A stretch of DNA of 64,000 nucleotides from Flavobacterium aestivum (GTDB lineage Bacteria; Bacteroidota; Bacteroidia; Flavobacteriales; Flavobacteriaceae): contig NZ_CP113977.2 of NCBI RefSeq assembly GCF_026870175.2, forward strand, positions 3,596,001-3,660,000, in the 5' to 3' direction. Below, piece by piece: positions 27,432 to 35,245 of the stretch. The position numbers and the translations under genes are program-made. Below the pieces are notes generated by a model. That model did no database searches. It was not told the DNA's origin and worked only from the letters and a program-made list of their open reading frames with translations. Each line of letters opens with the position of its first letter. Position 1 is the stretch's first letter.

Positions 27432-27500
27432 TACCAATATACCCAATTTTGGGTGTATACTCGTTACAAAGTAGCGACTATACACAAGCTGGCGGATATT
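27432..27500. repeat. Left edge of the cassette-like region, degenerate palindromes
   Basis: Contains ATACCCAATTTTGGG (a near-perfect palindrome with GTAT) and GTGTATA at 27454-27460 matched by TATACAC at 27480-27486. It ends AAGCTGGCGGATATTTTCG, resembling the ends of later elements (GGACGTTGGTGGCAAGTTTACC, GAACGTTAGCGGTAATTTTGC), so it may be a decayed first site. The next ATG is 32 bases on. Confidence 0.4.
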
Positions 27501-27531
27501 TTCGAGAAACAGAATAAACAAATAACACAGA

Positions 27532-28218
27532 ATGAAGACATCAGAAGTAAAAGAGCAAATAATAATATCTTTATATTTTAACATTCCGCTTTCTCTAATC
27601 ACTTATATAACGACAAATAATTTATTAATTTCATTAATTGTTTTTTTATTGACAACGTTTTTTATAATAACAGCTGGATTACTAACCACAAAACTGGGAT
27701 ATAAAAGACATTTCGAAATAACTGAAAGTGAAGGTTTTAAAAAATTAATTTCTCTTGGTTTTAGAATAGAAAAAGTTAATGATTATGTTGGCTTAAATGG
27801 AGTTTACAGAAATTATTTATTTGATATTTACTACGATTGGCTAACGGTTTCAAATAATAGAAATAGCAAAGCATTAGTCTTAAATATTTATTTTAATCCC
27901 CCAACCTTAAATAATAATAAAACAGACCATAAACGTTTAAAGGAAATATCTGAAAAGTATATAACGTCTCGTTGGAGTTTGATTCCGAAAACTTACTGTT
28001 ACCGTTGGAGAGAAGGAAATATAATGATGAATAATTCAATTGGACTTAAAAACCCCAATTATGAATTCATTTCTCAAAAAATGGACGAATTAATTGAAAT
28101 ATTAAAGACTGAAAAATTGCAACCAATTGAAAGAGAGAAAGTAATTGAAATGAGAAAAATTACTGAATTTGCTCATATACCAGAAATCGCAGTTTACTAC
28201 AAAAAAAACATCCGCTAA
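27532..28218 (+). CDS. Membrane-anchored protein of unknown function, first cassette-like gene
   Basis: 228 residues. Two hydrophobic segments near the N-terminus (about 10-30 and 32-52) form a hairpin, followed by a soluble domain with many Lys and aromatic residues (KRHFEITESEGFKKLISLGF). No family recognised. The TAA stop codon is itself part of the left core of the palindromic element that follows (CGCTAAC), an arrangement seen with integron cassettes. Confidence 0.7.
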   Translation: MKTSEVKEQIIISLYFNIPLSLITYITTNNLLISLIVFLLTTFFIITAGLLTTKLGYKRHFEITESEGFKKLISLGFRIEKVNDYVGLNGVYRNYLFDIYYDWLTVSNNRNSKALVLNIYFNPPTLNNNKTDHKRLKEISEKYITSRWSLIPKTYCYRWREGNIMMNNSIGLKNPNYEFISQKMDELIEILKTEKLQPIEREKVIEMRKITEFAHIPEIAVYYKKNIR

Positions 28219-28373
28219 CAGCTACTACAACGGATTTGGGCAATAGGCTTAATAGAAAGATGGTTTTGCATTTAGGATGATTTGCTTCGCCTGTTCGCTA
28301 TCGCTCGGGTGGCAAATCCGAAGAATGGGCTTAATTTAGTCCCAAACCCGCTGTAGTACCTGAACGTTAGCGG
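28212..28373. repeat. attC-like palindromic element A
   Basis: 162 bases. Left arm CCGCTAAC, then AGCTACTACAACGGATTTGG; right arm ends CTGTAGTACCTGAACG and GTTAGCGG. The reverse complement of the right arm repeats the left with a 4-base extra stretch (GTTC), giving 8 plus about 18 of 20 paired bases with bulges, the asymmetric hairpin plan of attC sites. Core of the loop at 28279-28318 begins GATTTGCTTCGCC and ends GGCAAATC, and is nearly identical in elements B and C. Confidence 0.6.
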
Positions 28374-28414
28374 TAATTTTGCAAAATCGACATAAAAATT
28401 GACACAACATACAA

Positions 28415-29320
28415 ATGAAGATATTAAATAGTTTATTGATTTTATTTTTGACAATTAATAGTTACGCTCAAAATCTAAATTTTCGCAAGGCAATTCTAAA
28501 AAGTGATTTAATTATTGTGAGTGATGACTTTGCTTTTGACACAATTCGTGTAAATGATTTTACAAATACCTCATTCGTCAAAATAAAAAAAGTTGACACT
28601 ATTCTAAAAAATAATCTTTCTTTATTACCAAAAACCATAACGTTAAGAAAATATCAAGATAATGAAGATTATTATTCTGACCTAATAACAAATGGAGGAG
28701 GCTGTGTTTTGGCACCTAAATGTGGAAATAATTGGGCATCTTACTTTAATGTTTTTTTTATTAAGAAAAATGGGAAGGAATATCAGTCTTTTTTAATTCT
28801 TCAAGAATTAGAATTAGAAGCCTATCAAAAAATAATCGCCGAAGTAAGAACAATTTCAAGGTTAGAATATTTAAAAAATGACAACGAACGGTTTCATAAA
28901 ACATTAGATTGGTTTATAGAAAATGGATTTGCGCCAGATATTGATTTTATAGACTATTACAAACAAAAAGGCATAATAACCGACACAATTCAATATTCCG
29001 AACAGCAATATAAGAACGCTTTACAACAATTTCAAAAAGGGAAAGAAGAACTTTTACCAATTGTTAAAGAAAAGTATTTTTATGAAATAAAGACACACTA
29101 CACTCAAAAAATGCAAGTTTTAATAGACAAAGAAAAATTGGAATTCAAAGATTATTTAGAGTTTGATAAATCAGTTTCAATTTTGACGAATAATTTTAAT
29201 GACGATTATGAATCGGGAAATTATATATTGAATAACTCATTAACTTCTGATAAATTTGATGACTATGATAAAAAAAATATAATGAGATATTTATTAAAAA
29301 TAGTAACCGAATGGAAATAA
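28415..29320 (+). CDS. Secreted protein of unknown function, cassette-like gene
   Basis: 301 residues with a cleavable signal peptide (MKILNSLLILFLTINSYAQ). The mature part starts with strands (SDLIIVSDDFAFDTIRV), has two Cys close together (GGGCVLAPKCGN) near residue 100 and a helical, Lys/Glu/Gln-rich C-terminal half. No family recognised. It begins 42 bases after element A and stops 8 bases before element B. Confidence 0.7.
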   Translation: MKILNSLLILFLTINSYAQNLNFRKAILKSDLIIVSDDFAFDTIRVNDFTNTSFVKIKKVDTILKNNLSLLPKTITLRKYQDNEDYYSDLITNGGGCVLAPKCGNNWASYFNVFFIKKNGKEYQSFLILQELELEAYQKIIAEVRTISRLEYLKNDNERFHKTLDWFIENGFAPDIDFIDYYKQKGIITDTIQYSEQQYKNALQQFQKGKEELLPIVKEKYFYEIKTHYTQKMQVLIDKEKLEFKDYLEFDKSVSILTNNFNDDYESGNYILNNSLTSDKFDDYDKKNIMRYLLKIVTEWK

Positions 29321-29328
29321 AAACAACA

Positions 29329-29486
29329 GCTAACAGGTACTACAACGGATTTGGGTATTTGGCTTAATGAAAAGATAGTTTTCTATTTGTAATTTGCTTC
29401 GCCTGTTCGCTATCGCTCGGGTGACAAATCCAAAGAATGGGCTTAATTCAGTCCAAAACCCACTGTAGTAGCTGGACGTTGGTGGC
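29329..29486. repeat. attC-like palindromic element B
   Basis: 158 bases from GCTAACAGGTACTACAACGG to CTGGACGTTGGTGGC. Same plan and wording as element A, with a central stretch (29394-29433) differing from A by two or three bases. Left core GCTAAC, right core GTTGGTG. Confidence 0.6.
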
Positions 29487-29529
29487 AAGTTTACCGAAAA
29501 TCGCAGAAAATAGAAATTAATAAAAATAT

Positions 29530-30357
29530 ATGATTGCATTATACATAAATTGGGATTTTGACTCTGAAATAATAAACATTTATGGTTTTCCATTAAAATA
29601 TTACGGACTTTTATTTGCTTGTGGTTTACTTTTAAGTATGTACATTCTAAAAGGAATTTTTAGAAGAGAAAACTTAAAAGATAGTGCGCACGAAGCATTG
29701 TTCATTTACGGAATAGTTGGAATTTTTGTTGGAGCGAGATTAGGGCATTGTTTATTTTATGATTTTGATTACTATTCAAAAAATCTATTAGAAATTATTT
29801 TACCTATTAAGAAAACTCTAAATGGAGAATACAAATTTATTGGCTTTGCGGGTTTAGCAAGTCACGGAGGTACAGTTGGGTTGATTATTTCACTTTATCT
29901 ATATTCAAAAAAATACGAAATAAAATATCTTAAAATACTTGATTTAATTGCAATTGTTGCGCCATTGGGAGCAACATTTATAAGGCTTGCGAACTTAATG
30001 AACTCTGAAATGATTGGTAATCCGACTACAATGCCTTGGGCATTTATTTTTAGTCGTATTGACAATATACCAAGACATCCAGCCCAGCTTTACGAAGCTA
30101 TTTCGTATTTAATAATTTTCATTATAGTTTTCACTATTTACAAAACTAAAAACATAAAGCTAGGAAATGGTTTTTTGTTTGGTTTAACAATAATTTTAAT
30201 TTTCACAATGAGAATTTTAATTGAGTTTGTAAAAATAAATCAAGTGGAATTTGAAAATGGAATGAAATTAAATATGGGACAAATATTGAGTATTCCATTT
30301 ATAATAATCGGAATATATTTTATGGGAAAGAATTTAATGAGAAAAGAAACTAAATAA
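29530..30357 (+). CDS. lgt: Prolipoprotein diacylglyceryl transferase paralogue, cassette-like gene
   Basis: 275 residues with about seven membrane segments. Lgt motifs are present: YYGLLFACG, GARLGHCLFYD near 68-78, ASHGG with His112 (like His103 of E. coli), the signature IRLANLMNSEMIG with Arg152, Asn155, Asn158 and Glu160, and RHPAQLYEA at 182-190. Lgt transfers diacylglycerol from phosphatidylglycerol to the Cys of prolipoproteins in the inner membrane. All key residues look intact. As Lgt is normally a single housekeeping gene, one inside a cassette-like array is likely an extra copy, although nothing in this window rules out it being the only one. Confidence 0.85.
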   Translation: MIALYINWDFDSEIINIYGFPLKYYGLLFACGLLLSMYILKGIFRRENLKDSAHEALFIYGIVGIFVGARLGHCLFYDFDYYSKNLLEIILPIKKTLNGEYKFIGFAGLASHGGTVGLIISLYLYSKKYEIKYLKILDLIAIVAPLGATFIRLANLMNSEMIGNPTTMPWAFIFSRIDNIPRHPAQLYEAISYLIIFIIVFTIYKTKNIKLGNGFLFGLTIILIFTMRILIEFVKINQVEFENGMKLNMGQILSIPFIIIGIYFMGKNLMRKETK

Positions 30358-30365
30358 AAATCCTT

Positions 30366-30525
30366 ATACTAACATCGACTACAACGAATTTGAGCAATTG
30401 GCTTAATGGAAAAATAGTTTTGTATTTGAGTGATTTGCTTCGCCTGTTCGCTATCGCTCGGGTGGCAAATCCGAAGAATGAGCTTAATTTAGTCCCAAAC
30501 CTAATGTAGCGCCAGAACGTCAGGC
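30366..30525. repeat. attC-like palindromic element C
   Basis: 160 bases from TACTAACATCGACTACAACG to CCAGAACGTCAGGC. Central stretch 30432-30471 is identical to that of element A over its 40 bases. Right core GTCAGGC is the most diverged of the three. Starts 9 bases after the lgt-like stop codon. Confidence 0.6.
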
Positions 30526-30595
30526 TGCGTCACCAGAAATTTCACTAAAAAAACAATTTAAAAAAAATAAAATAAATTGCTAAATTATTTTTATT

Positions 30596-30613
30596 TAGTT
30601 GATACAACAACTA
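30596..30613. promoter_or_regulatory. Candidate MarR operator
   Basis: TAGTTGATACAACAACTA: perfect 6-base arms TAGTTG / CAACTA with 6 bases between, 38 bases before the MarR start. MarR proteins commonly bind such short palindromes ahead of their own gene. Inferred. Confidence 0.5.
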
Positions 30614-30650
30614 TATTCGTATCAATTATATTCACATTAACTAATTTAAT

Positions 30651-31088
30651 ATGAAAAAAAGCAATCCAACAGGAACTGTTCTTTATACAATTGAGCAAAC
30701 AATAAAAGAGTATAGAAAAATTTCACAGAAAAACATAGGGAAAATTGTAAAGGATATAACAGTGGACCAATGTCTATTATTGATTGTGCTTAATAAAAAT
30801 TCTAATTATTCTCAAAAGGAAATAGCTGAATTGATTTTCAAAGACAATACTTCAATTACTAGAATTATTGAACTAATGGTAAAAAAAGAGTATCTGACAA
30901 GAAAAATAAACGAAATAGACAGAAGAAAATTTAACCTTGAAATAACGGAAAAAGGAAAAAAAACAATTGAATTGTTAACACCTGTCATAAACAAAAACAG
31001 GCAAGATGCTCTTAAAGGATTATCAGAAAATGAAATTGAATTATTGGATAAAATACTAATTAAAATACTTTCAAACTGTAAAAAATAA
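30651..31088 (+). CDS. MarR-family transcriptional regulator
   Basis: 145 residues. Winged helix-turn-helix: SQKEIAELIFKDNTSITRII at about residues 58-77 is the recognition region, followed by the wing DRRKFNLEITEKGKKTIE. The DRR and the ITEKG pattern are typical of MarR. Its stop codon is one base before the start of the serine hydrolase, so the two are co-translated and the regulator probably controls it, together with itself, through the palindrome at 30596. Ligand unknown. Confidence 0.9.
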   Translation: MKKSNPTGTVLYTIEQTIKEYRKISQKNIGKIVKDITVDQCLLLIVLNKNSNYSQKEIAELIFKDNTSITRIIELMVKKEYLTRKINEIDRRKFNLEITEKGKKTIELLTPVINKNRQDALKGLSENEIELLDKILIKILSNCKK

Positions 31089-31089
31089 A

Positions 31090-32418
31090 ATGAAAAAAAC
31101 ACATCAAATAACTAAATCGAGACTATTTTTAATAGTCATTCTTCTTCCAACAATAATTTTTGGGCAAAAAAACATATCAACTTATCTTGAAAAATACATG
31201 CAGGCACAAGTTGACTTGAATAATTTTAGTGGAACAGTTATTGTCTTAAAAAATGGTTCTGTATTATTAAAAAAGGCTTATGGTTTTGCAGATTATGAAT
31301 GGAATATTAAAAATACAATTGATACAAAATTTCAGTTGGCTTCTGTCACTAAACAATTTACGGCTACTGCAATTCTTCAATTAGTAGAAAAGAGAAAACT
31401 CTCGCTTAATGATAAGCTTAGTCAGTTCTTTCCAGATTATCCAAAAGCAGATAGCGTCACAATTCACATGTTATTATCACATTCTTCAGGCCTTGCAATG
31501 GGTTTTAAAGAAATAGCAACAAGTAGTATATCTGCTGATTCAGCATACAATGAAATTAAAAAAATGCCTTATGAATTTTCGCCAGGCACAAAAACGGCAT
31601 ACAGCAATATTGGTTATTATTTATTAGCAAAAATTATAGAAAAAGTTTCAGGAGAAAAGTACGCCGATTATTTAAACAAACATATATTTGAAAAAGTGGG
31701 AATGAAAAACTCTGGAGTGATTACCAACGAAATCCTGATTCCTAAAAAGGCTAAAAATTATATTTTAGAAGATAATAAATACATAAACAACCCTTATATA
31801 AATTGGAAAATCAATATTGGACATGATGGAGTCTATTCTACCGTTGAAGATTTAGCCTTATGGGATAAAGCACTTTATGGAACAACAATTTTGTCCGCAA
31901 AAATGAAAAAACTAATGTTTACGCCCTATAGTAAAGAAAATTGGGGTTATGGTTTTATCATTAATCCATTTTATAATCATGGGCATCAACTTATTGCTCA
32001 TGACGGTGGTTTTTTTGGAGCAATGACCTCACTCAACCGATTTACAGATGATAACCTTTTTGTAACAGTACTTTCTAATAACGAATCATCTTCATATATA
32101 ATTGCTTATGGGCTTTCTGCAATTGCCTTACAAATGGAGGTAGAACTTCCATACAAGCATTATCAAACTAAAATAGACAATTCCATTTATGATAAATATA
32201 CAGGCAAGTATGGAGAAATTGAAATAATCAAAATTGGAGAAAAAATATATTATAACAATTCAGAAATGGAACTTTTGCCTGAATCACAAACAAAATTTTT
32301 TAGAGCCGACAATAATGACCGGACAATAGAATTTATACAAGACAAATCAGGTGTTTACAATTCAATAATTTTGACAAAAGGAGGCGTAAAAGAAATTGTA
32401 ATGAAAAATAATCAATAA
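31090..32418 (+). CDS. Secreted serine hydrolase, class C beta-lactamase/DD-peptidase family
   Basis: 442 residues with a signal peptide (to about residue 25, FGQ). Catalytic motifs: Ser85-x-x-Lys88 (SVTK), Tyr171-Ser-Asn173 and HDGG near residue 300 in the place of KTG. This places it in Pfam beta-lactamase, whose members include class C beta-lactamases, DD-carboxypeptidases and esterases. HDGG rather than KTG, and a C-terminal lipocalin-like extra domain of about 90 residues (KYTGKYGEIEIIKIGEKIYY), point to an esterase or peptidase more than to a true beta-lactamase. Starts one base after marR. Confidence 0.88.
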   Translation: MKKTHQITKSRLFLIVILLPTIIFGQKNISTYLEKYMQAQVDLNNFSGTVIVLKNGSVLLKKAYGFADYEWNIKNTIDTKFQLASVTKQFTATAILQLVEKRKLSLNDKLSQFFPDYPKADSVTIHMLLSHSSGLAMGFKEIATSSISADSAYNEIKKMPYEFSPGTKTAYSNIGYYLLAKIIEKVSGEKYADYLNKHIFEKVGMKNSGVITNEILIPKKAKNYILEDNKYINNPYINWKINIGHDGVYSTVEDLALWDKALYGTTILSAKMKKLMFTPYSKENWGYGFIINPFYNHGHQLIAHDGGFFGAMTSLNRFTDDNLFVTVLSNNESSSYIIAYGLSAIALQMEVELPYKHYQTKIDNSIYDKYTGKYGEIEIIKIGEKIYYNNSEMELLPESQTKFFRADNNDRTIEFIQDKSGVYNSIILTKGGVKEIVMKNNQ

Positions 32419-32427
32419 AAAGCACGA

Positions 32428-32550
32428 ACCGCTAACAGCGGTTAGGCGCAATAGCTACTATCTATTCCGCCGGAAACCTAACGGTTTCCAGAAATCTTTC
32501 ATCCCCAATCGCGCGGATTTGCAATCCGTGCTCGCAACGATGAGCCATTA
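32428..32550. repeat. Compound palindromic region D after the serine hydrolase
   Basis: Begins ACCGCTAACAGCGGTTAGGC, in which GCTAAC and GTTAGGC, the latter a perfect GTTRRRY core, lie back to back. Then GGAAACC/GGTTTCC with a 4-base loop (32472-32489) and CGGATT/AATCCG with a 3-base loop (32514-32528). Starts 10 bases after the stop codon. It is not a copy of A-C but has the same position and core words. Confidence 0.55.
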
Positions 32551-32558
32551 TACAAGAT

Positions 32559-32596
32559 AAAAAGCTACAAGAAAATATTTTTGTAGCTTTTTTTAT
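32559..32596 (+). terminator. Terminator after the marR-hydrolase unit
   Basis: 12-bp stem AAAAAGCTACAA / TTGTAGCTTTTT, 10-base loop, T-rich tail. Confidence 0.88.
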
Positions 32597-32789
32597 TTTT
32601 ATAAAGGATAATAATCAATTTTTGTAAGTACGAATACAATTGTTACACGCTCTCGCCAAGTCGGATTGGCTCCAACTTTTCTGCTCTCTGAATTTAATAA
32701 TTTTGTTTTGTCAACTTTTTATATGACAAAGTTTTCAAGAAATTGTATGACATTTGATTCGAGACGCGAGATAAATTAAAAAAAACTGC
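32597..32789. promoter_or_regulatory. Region before symE with an operator-like inverted repeat
   Basis: Contains TTTGTCA (32707-32713) and TGACAAA (32724-32730), a perfect 7-base inverted repeat with 10 bases between, 60 bases before the SymE start, and GCCAA/TTGGC near 32655. SymE genes are controlled in E. coli by LexA and an antisense RNA; the LexA box there is different. No consensus -7 box was found. Confidence 0.4.
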
Positions 32790-32984
32790 ATGACAATGAC
32801 AAATTCAAGGAAACTCAAAATTCATTCAAAATATCAAGCAAGGACTTACGGATCAACAACTATTCCCGAAATTAGGCTTGAAGGCAAATGGCTTGACAAA
32901 CTTGGTTTCAAGGAAGGACAAATGGTAAACATAGAACAAAAGAAAAATAAATTGACAATTACTATTGACAATGGACAGAGATAG
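32790..32984 (+). CDS. symE: SymE-like toxin (SpoVT/AbrB fold)
   Basis: 64 residues. RKLKIHSKYQAR at the N-terminus, IPEIRLEGKWLDKLGF near 24-40 and the C-terminal MVNIEQKKNKLTITID strand pair are the SymE family pattern. In E. coli SymE is an SOS-induced RNA-cleaving or DNA-compacting toxin repressed by the antisense RNA SymR. An antisense transcript would have to be looked for over the first part of this gene; none can be seen by eye. There is no neighbouring protein antitoxin. Confidence 0.8.
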   Translation: MTMTNSRKLKIHSKYQARTYGSTTIPEIRLEGKWLDKLGFKEGQMVNIEQKKNKLTITIDNGQR

Positions 32985-33141
32985 CTTCTTCCAATAGTAC
33001 AATTTGGCACTATTCCTGCAATTGAATAAAATCCCGTTTTATTTTCATAAAAGGTTATCTTAGCAAGATAAAAACGTCTCAAAAACCGCTACTGCATCAA
33101 GCCGTAAAAGAGTTAATAGCAATTCAAACAATTACGAATAA

Positions 33142-33609
33142 ATGAAATGGTTTAAAAGAATATTAATATGTATCTTAATAATAATTTTTCTTTTTTTCGC
33201 TTTCTATAAGCCTAAGAGAATTAATTTAGAAGGCAATTGGAAAACTAAGGAGATTGTTTTAAATGGCAAGAAAATTTATCCCGATACTTTATCCAACTTT
33301 ATAGATTTTGGACCAGAAATTATAATTAATGGTTGGACAAAATCAATTTCCATTCCAATATACAGAAATAACTTACCTGTCAGTATACAATACTCAGAAA
33401 AAATAAAGGAACATTACACAGTAAAATTATTCTCTAATGAAAAATCATTAAATGGAAATTTTGACTTAATTATTGATACATTAGATACTGGTCCACAATC
33501 ATATATAGTAGACGTAAAATTAAAATCAAATAAAACATTAATACATTTCCAAAAACAAGTAATTATTCCACCTTGGAAACCTGAATTCCCGAAAAGAGGT
33601 CAAGTATAA
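33142..33609 (+). CDS. Membrane-anchored protein of unknown function
   Basis: 155 residues. A basic start, one hydrophobic segment (about residues 6-23, ILICILIIIFLFFAFY) and a beta-rich outer domain (INLEGNWKTKEIVLNGKKIYP), which resembles a lipocalin-like start where LEGNWK is a strand. No family recognised. Ends 11 bases before a core-like word CCAGTAAC. Confidence 0.65.
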   Translation: MKWFKRILICILIIIFLFFAFYKPKRINLEGNWKTKEIVLNGKKIYPDTLSNFIDFGPEIIINGWTKSISIPIYRNNLPVSIQYSEKIKEHYTVKLFSNEKSLNGNFDLIIDTLDTGPQSYIVDVKLKSNKTLIHFQKQVIIPPWKPEFPKRGQV

Positions 33610-33614
33610 TTTTT

Positions 33615-33830
33615 ACACAGCCAGTAACAGTGCCTTGGCTCAATAGCTGGTTGCTTATTCAACTTAAAGTTTTTTCATCAGTTGGACATTTCAAATTAAG
33701 AAATGCAAATCTTGACAATGAACAAATATTTAAATTACAAACACTCAACAAATTGTAGTTTCTAAACATAAAAGCTAATGGCGGACGATATGTTAGCCAC
33801 TTAATGACCGAAAAAAAATAACAACTGGTA
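33615..33830. repeat. Candidate attC-like region E
   Basis: Starts CAGCCAGTAACAGTGCC just after the stop codon at 33609 and ends near TATGTTAGCCACTTAATG (GTTAGCC at 33792-33798). Arms are not obviously complementary over a long distance, so this is a weak, diverged match to the cassette-end plan. The next ATG is 55 bases later. Confidence 0.35.
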
Positions 33831-33852
33831 ACAAGAGTGACAAGCTTAAATC

Positions 33853-34350
33853 ATGATAACAACGCATCGACAATTTATCGGAAGAATAAATTCACGTACA
33901 AGATATCAATATATTTTGATGACTGTTTTTTTTGAAAATTTTGTTTTCTTTTTCCTTTTAGGTACAAATAAAACTTTTGCAATAATCTCTATATTAATTT
34001 CTGTAGCCATTGTATTTTATTGCCTTTTAAAAATTGATCTTGATGACAATATTTTGATGTTTAACGACGAAGGTATTTTTCTTAAGAAAAAGGATAAAAA
34101 GGAATTATTTTACTACTGTGATGTTCGTGAATATATATTATATAAAGATTTTTGTCGCCTAATAATCAATGAAAAAAAAATTGACCATGTTTTAGATACA
34201 TTAGATGGAAAAAATTTCACTATTGAAACATTTGCTGAGTTTATGTTTTCCAAAAATAAATCAATTAAAATATTACATCGACAGTCGAATTTTGAAACGT
34301 ACAAATATTTTAGAAATGGGGATCAAATTCGAAAAGTACTTATTAATTAA
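33853..34350 (+). CDS. Small membrane protein of unknown function
   Basis: 165 residues. Two hydrophobic segments (about 22-37 and 40-58) followed by a soluble region of about 100 residues with many aromatic and Lys residues, which reads like a PH-type beta fold (NILMFNDEGIFLKKKDKKEL). No family recognised. Confidence 0.6.
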   Translation: MITTHRQFIGRINSRTRYQYILMTVFFENFVFFFLLGTNKTFAIISILISVAIVFYCLLKIDLDDNILMFNDEGIFLKKKDKKELFYYCDVREYILYKDFCRLIINEKKIDHVLDTLDGKNFTIETFAEFMFSKNKSIKILHRQSNFETYKYFRNGDQIRKVLIN

Positions 34351-34360
34351 TCCAAATCAA

Positions 34361-34498
34361 CCGCCAATACACTCTAAGCGCCAGTAGGAACATAAGAATT
34401 AAGCGTCATACTTTTTCTTCACTTAAAAACTATTAACTTATCGATAAAACCCAGTCTCGCTTGAGTTACACTGAGCATCTAACAAGGGAACGTTAGTG
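34361..34498. repeat. Candidate attC-like region F
   Basis: Begins CCGCCAATACACTCTAAGCG 10 bases after the stop codon at 34350 and ends GGAACGTTAGTG followed by ACAATTTAC, close to the ends of A (GAACGTTAGCGGTAATTTTG) and B. Next ATG 34 bases later. Arms are less complementary than in A-C. Confidence 0.45.
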
Positions 34499-34532
34499 AC
34501 AATTTACAACAATCAAAATAAAATAAACATAA

Positions 34533-35120
34533 ATGAAAAAAACAATTTACTTTACAAGCTTACTCTTAATTACCATTTCTACAATTAAAAGCCAAACAAT
34601 TGAGAGAATTGGATTGAAAGGTCCAATTAATTTTAACAAAACTGAATTTAATCTTGCTTGGTCAGAGAAACCAAATGACAACTATTATATCCAAGAATAT
34701 TTACCAAAAAATGAAACCGTAGAGAAATTCAATGAACTCATAACTGTAAATCTATTTGTTTTAGACGTTAGTGTTGAAAATGCTATTCATCAAAAAGTGA
34801 GTGAACTTACGAAAAGAAAAGAAACTGACAAAGTATGTAATTTCAGTGTTATAAATAGCCCTGATGGTGAAGAAAGTATCCTTGATTGCTTGCTCAGTTC
34901 TAACAAAAATGATGAGCTCGATATTGTAGAATTTATAATTTATAGATACAAACAAATCGAACTAGACAACCATAAAAAAGCATTACTTGTTTATTCATAT
35001 TCAAAAAGAAGTTATGGGAATAAGATAACCAAGTTTCTCCAAAACTTAGCTACAGAAAGAGAAAACTTACTGAATGTGATGATTTCAACAAAAATACCTG
35101 AAACAAAAATTAAAGAATAA
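34533..35120 (+). CDS. Secreted protein of unknown function
   Basis: 195 residues with a signal peptide (MKKTIYFTSLLLITISTIKS, then Q). The mature part is mixed alpha/beta with two Cys (KVCNFSVI and ILDCLL). No family recognised by eye. Last of the cassette-like unknowns. Confidence 0.65.
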   Translation: MKKTIYFTSLLLITISTIKSQTIERIGLKGPINFNKTEFNLAWSEKPNDNYYIQEYLPKNETVEKFNELITVNLFVLDVSVENAIHQKVSELTKRKETDKVCNFSVINSPDGEESILDCLLSSNKNDELDIVEFIIYRYKQIELDNHKKALLVYSYSKRSYGNKITKFLQNLATERENLLNVMISTKIPETKIKE

Positions 35121-35129
35121 AAAAACAGA

Positions 35130-35205
35130 CACTAACTGTCGTTTGATGCAATTACAAAAATAGAAGCACATCAAAAGTAATAATATCTCCAAACTACAGA
35201 ACGTC
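35130..35205. repeat. Candidate right edge of the cassette-like region
   Basis: Starts ACACTAACTGTCG 10 bases after the stop codon at 35120 and ends CTACAGAACGTCTCCCC before the AraC gene. The words CTACAGAACGTC resemble the end of element C (GCCAGAACGTC). Only 75 bases long, so it may be a fragment. Confidence 0.4.
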
Positions 35206-35245
35206 TCCCCTATTAAACAGCAATACATTCAATTGACACATAAAA

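Noticed and set aside
27360..27602. Reverse ORF of 77 codons over the ATA repeat
   Set aside because: Covers the microsatellite and the start of the 27532 gene; no features of a real protein.
27432..35210. Prophage or integrative element explanation for the accessory region
   Set aside because: No integrase, no structural or conjugation genes and no flanking tRNA; the repeat plan fits a cassette array better.
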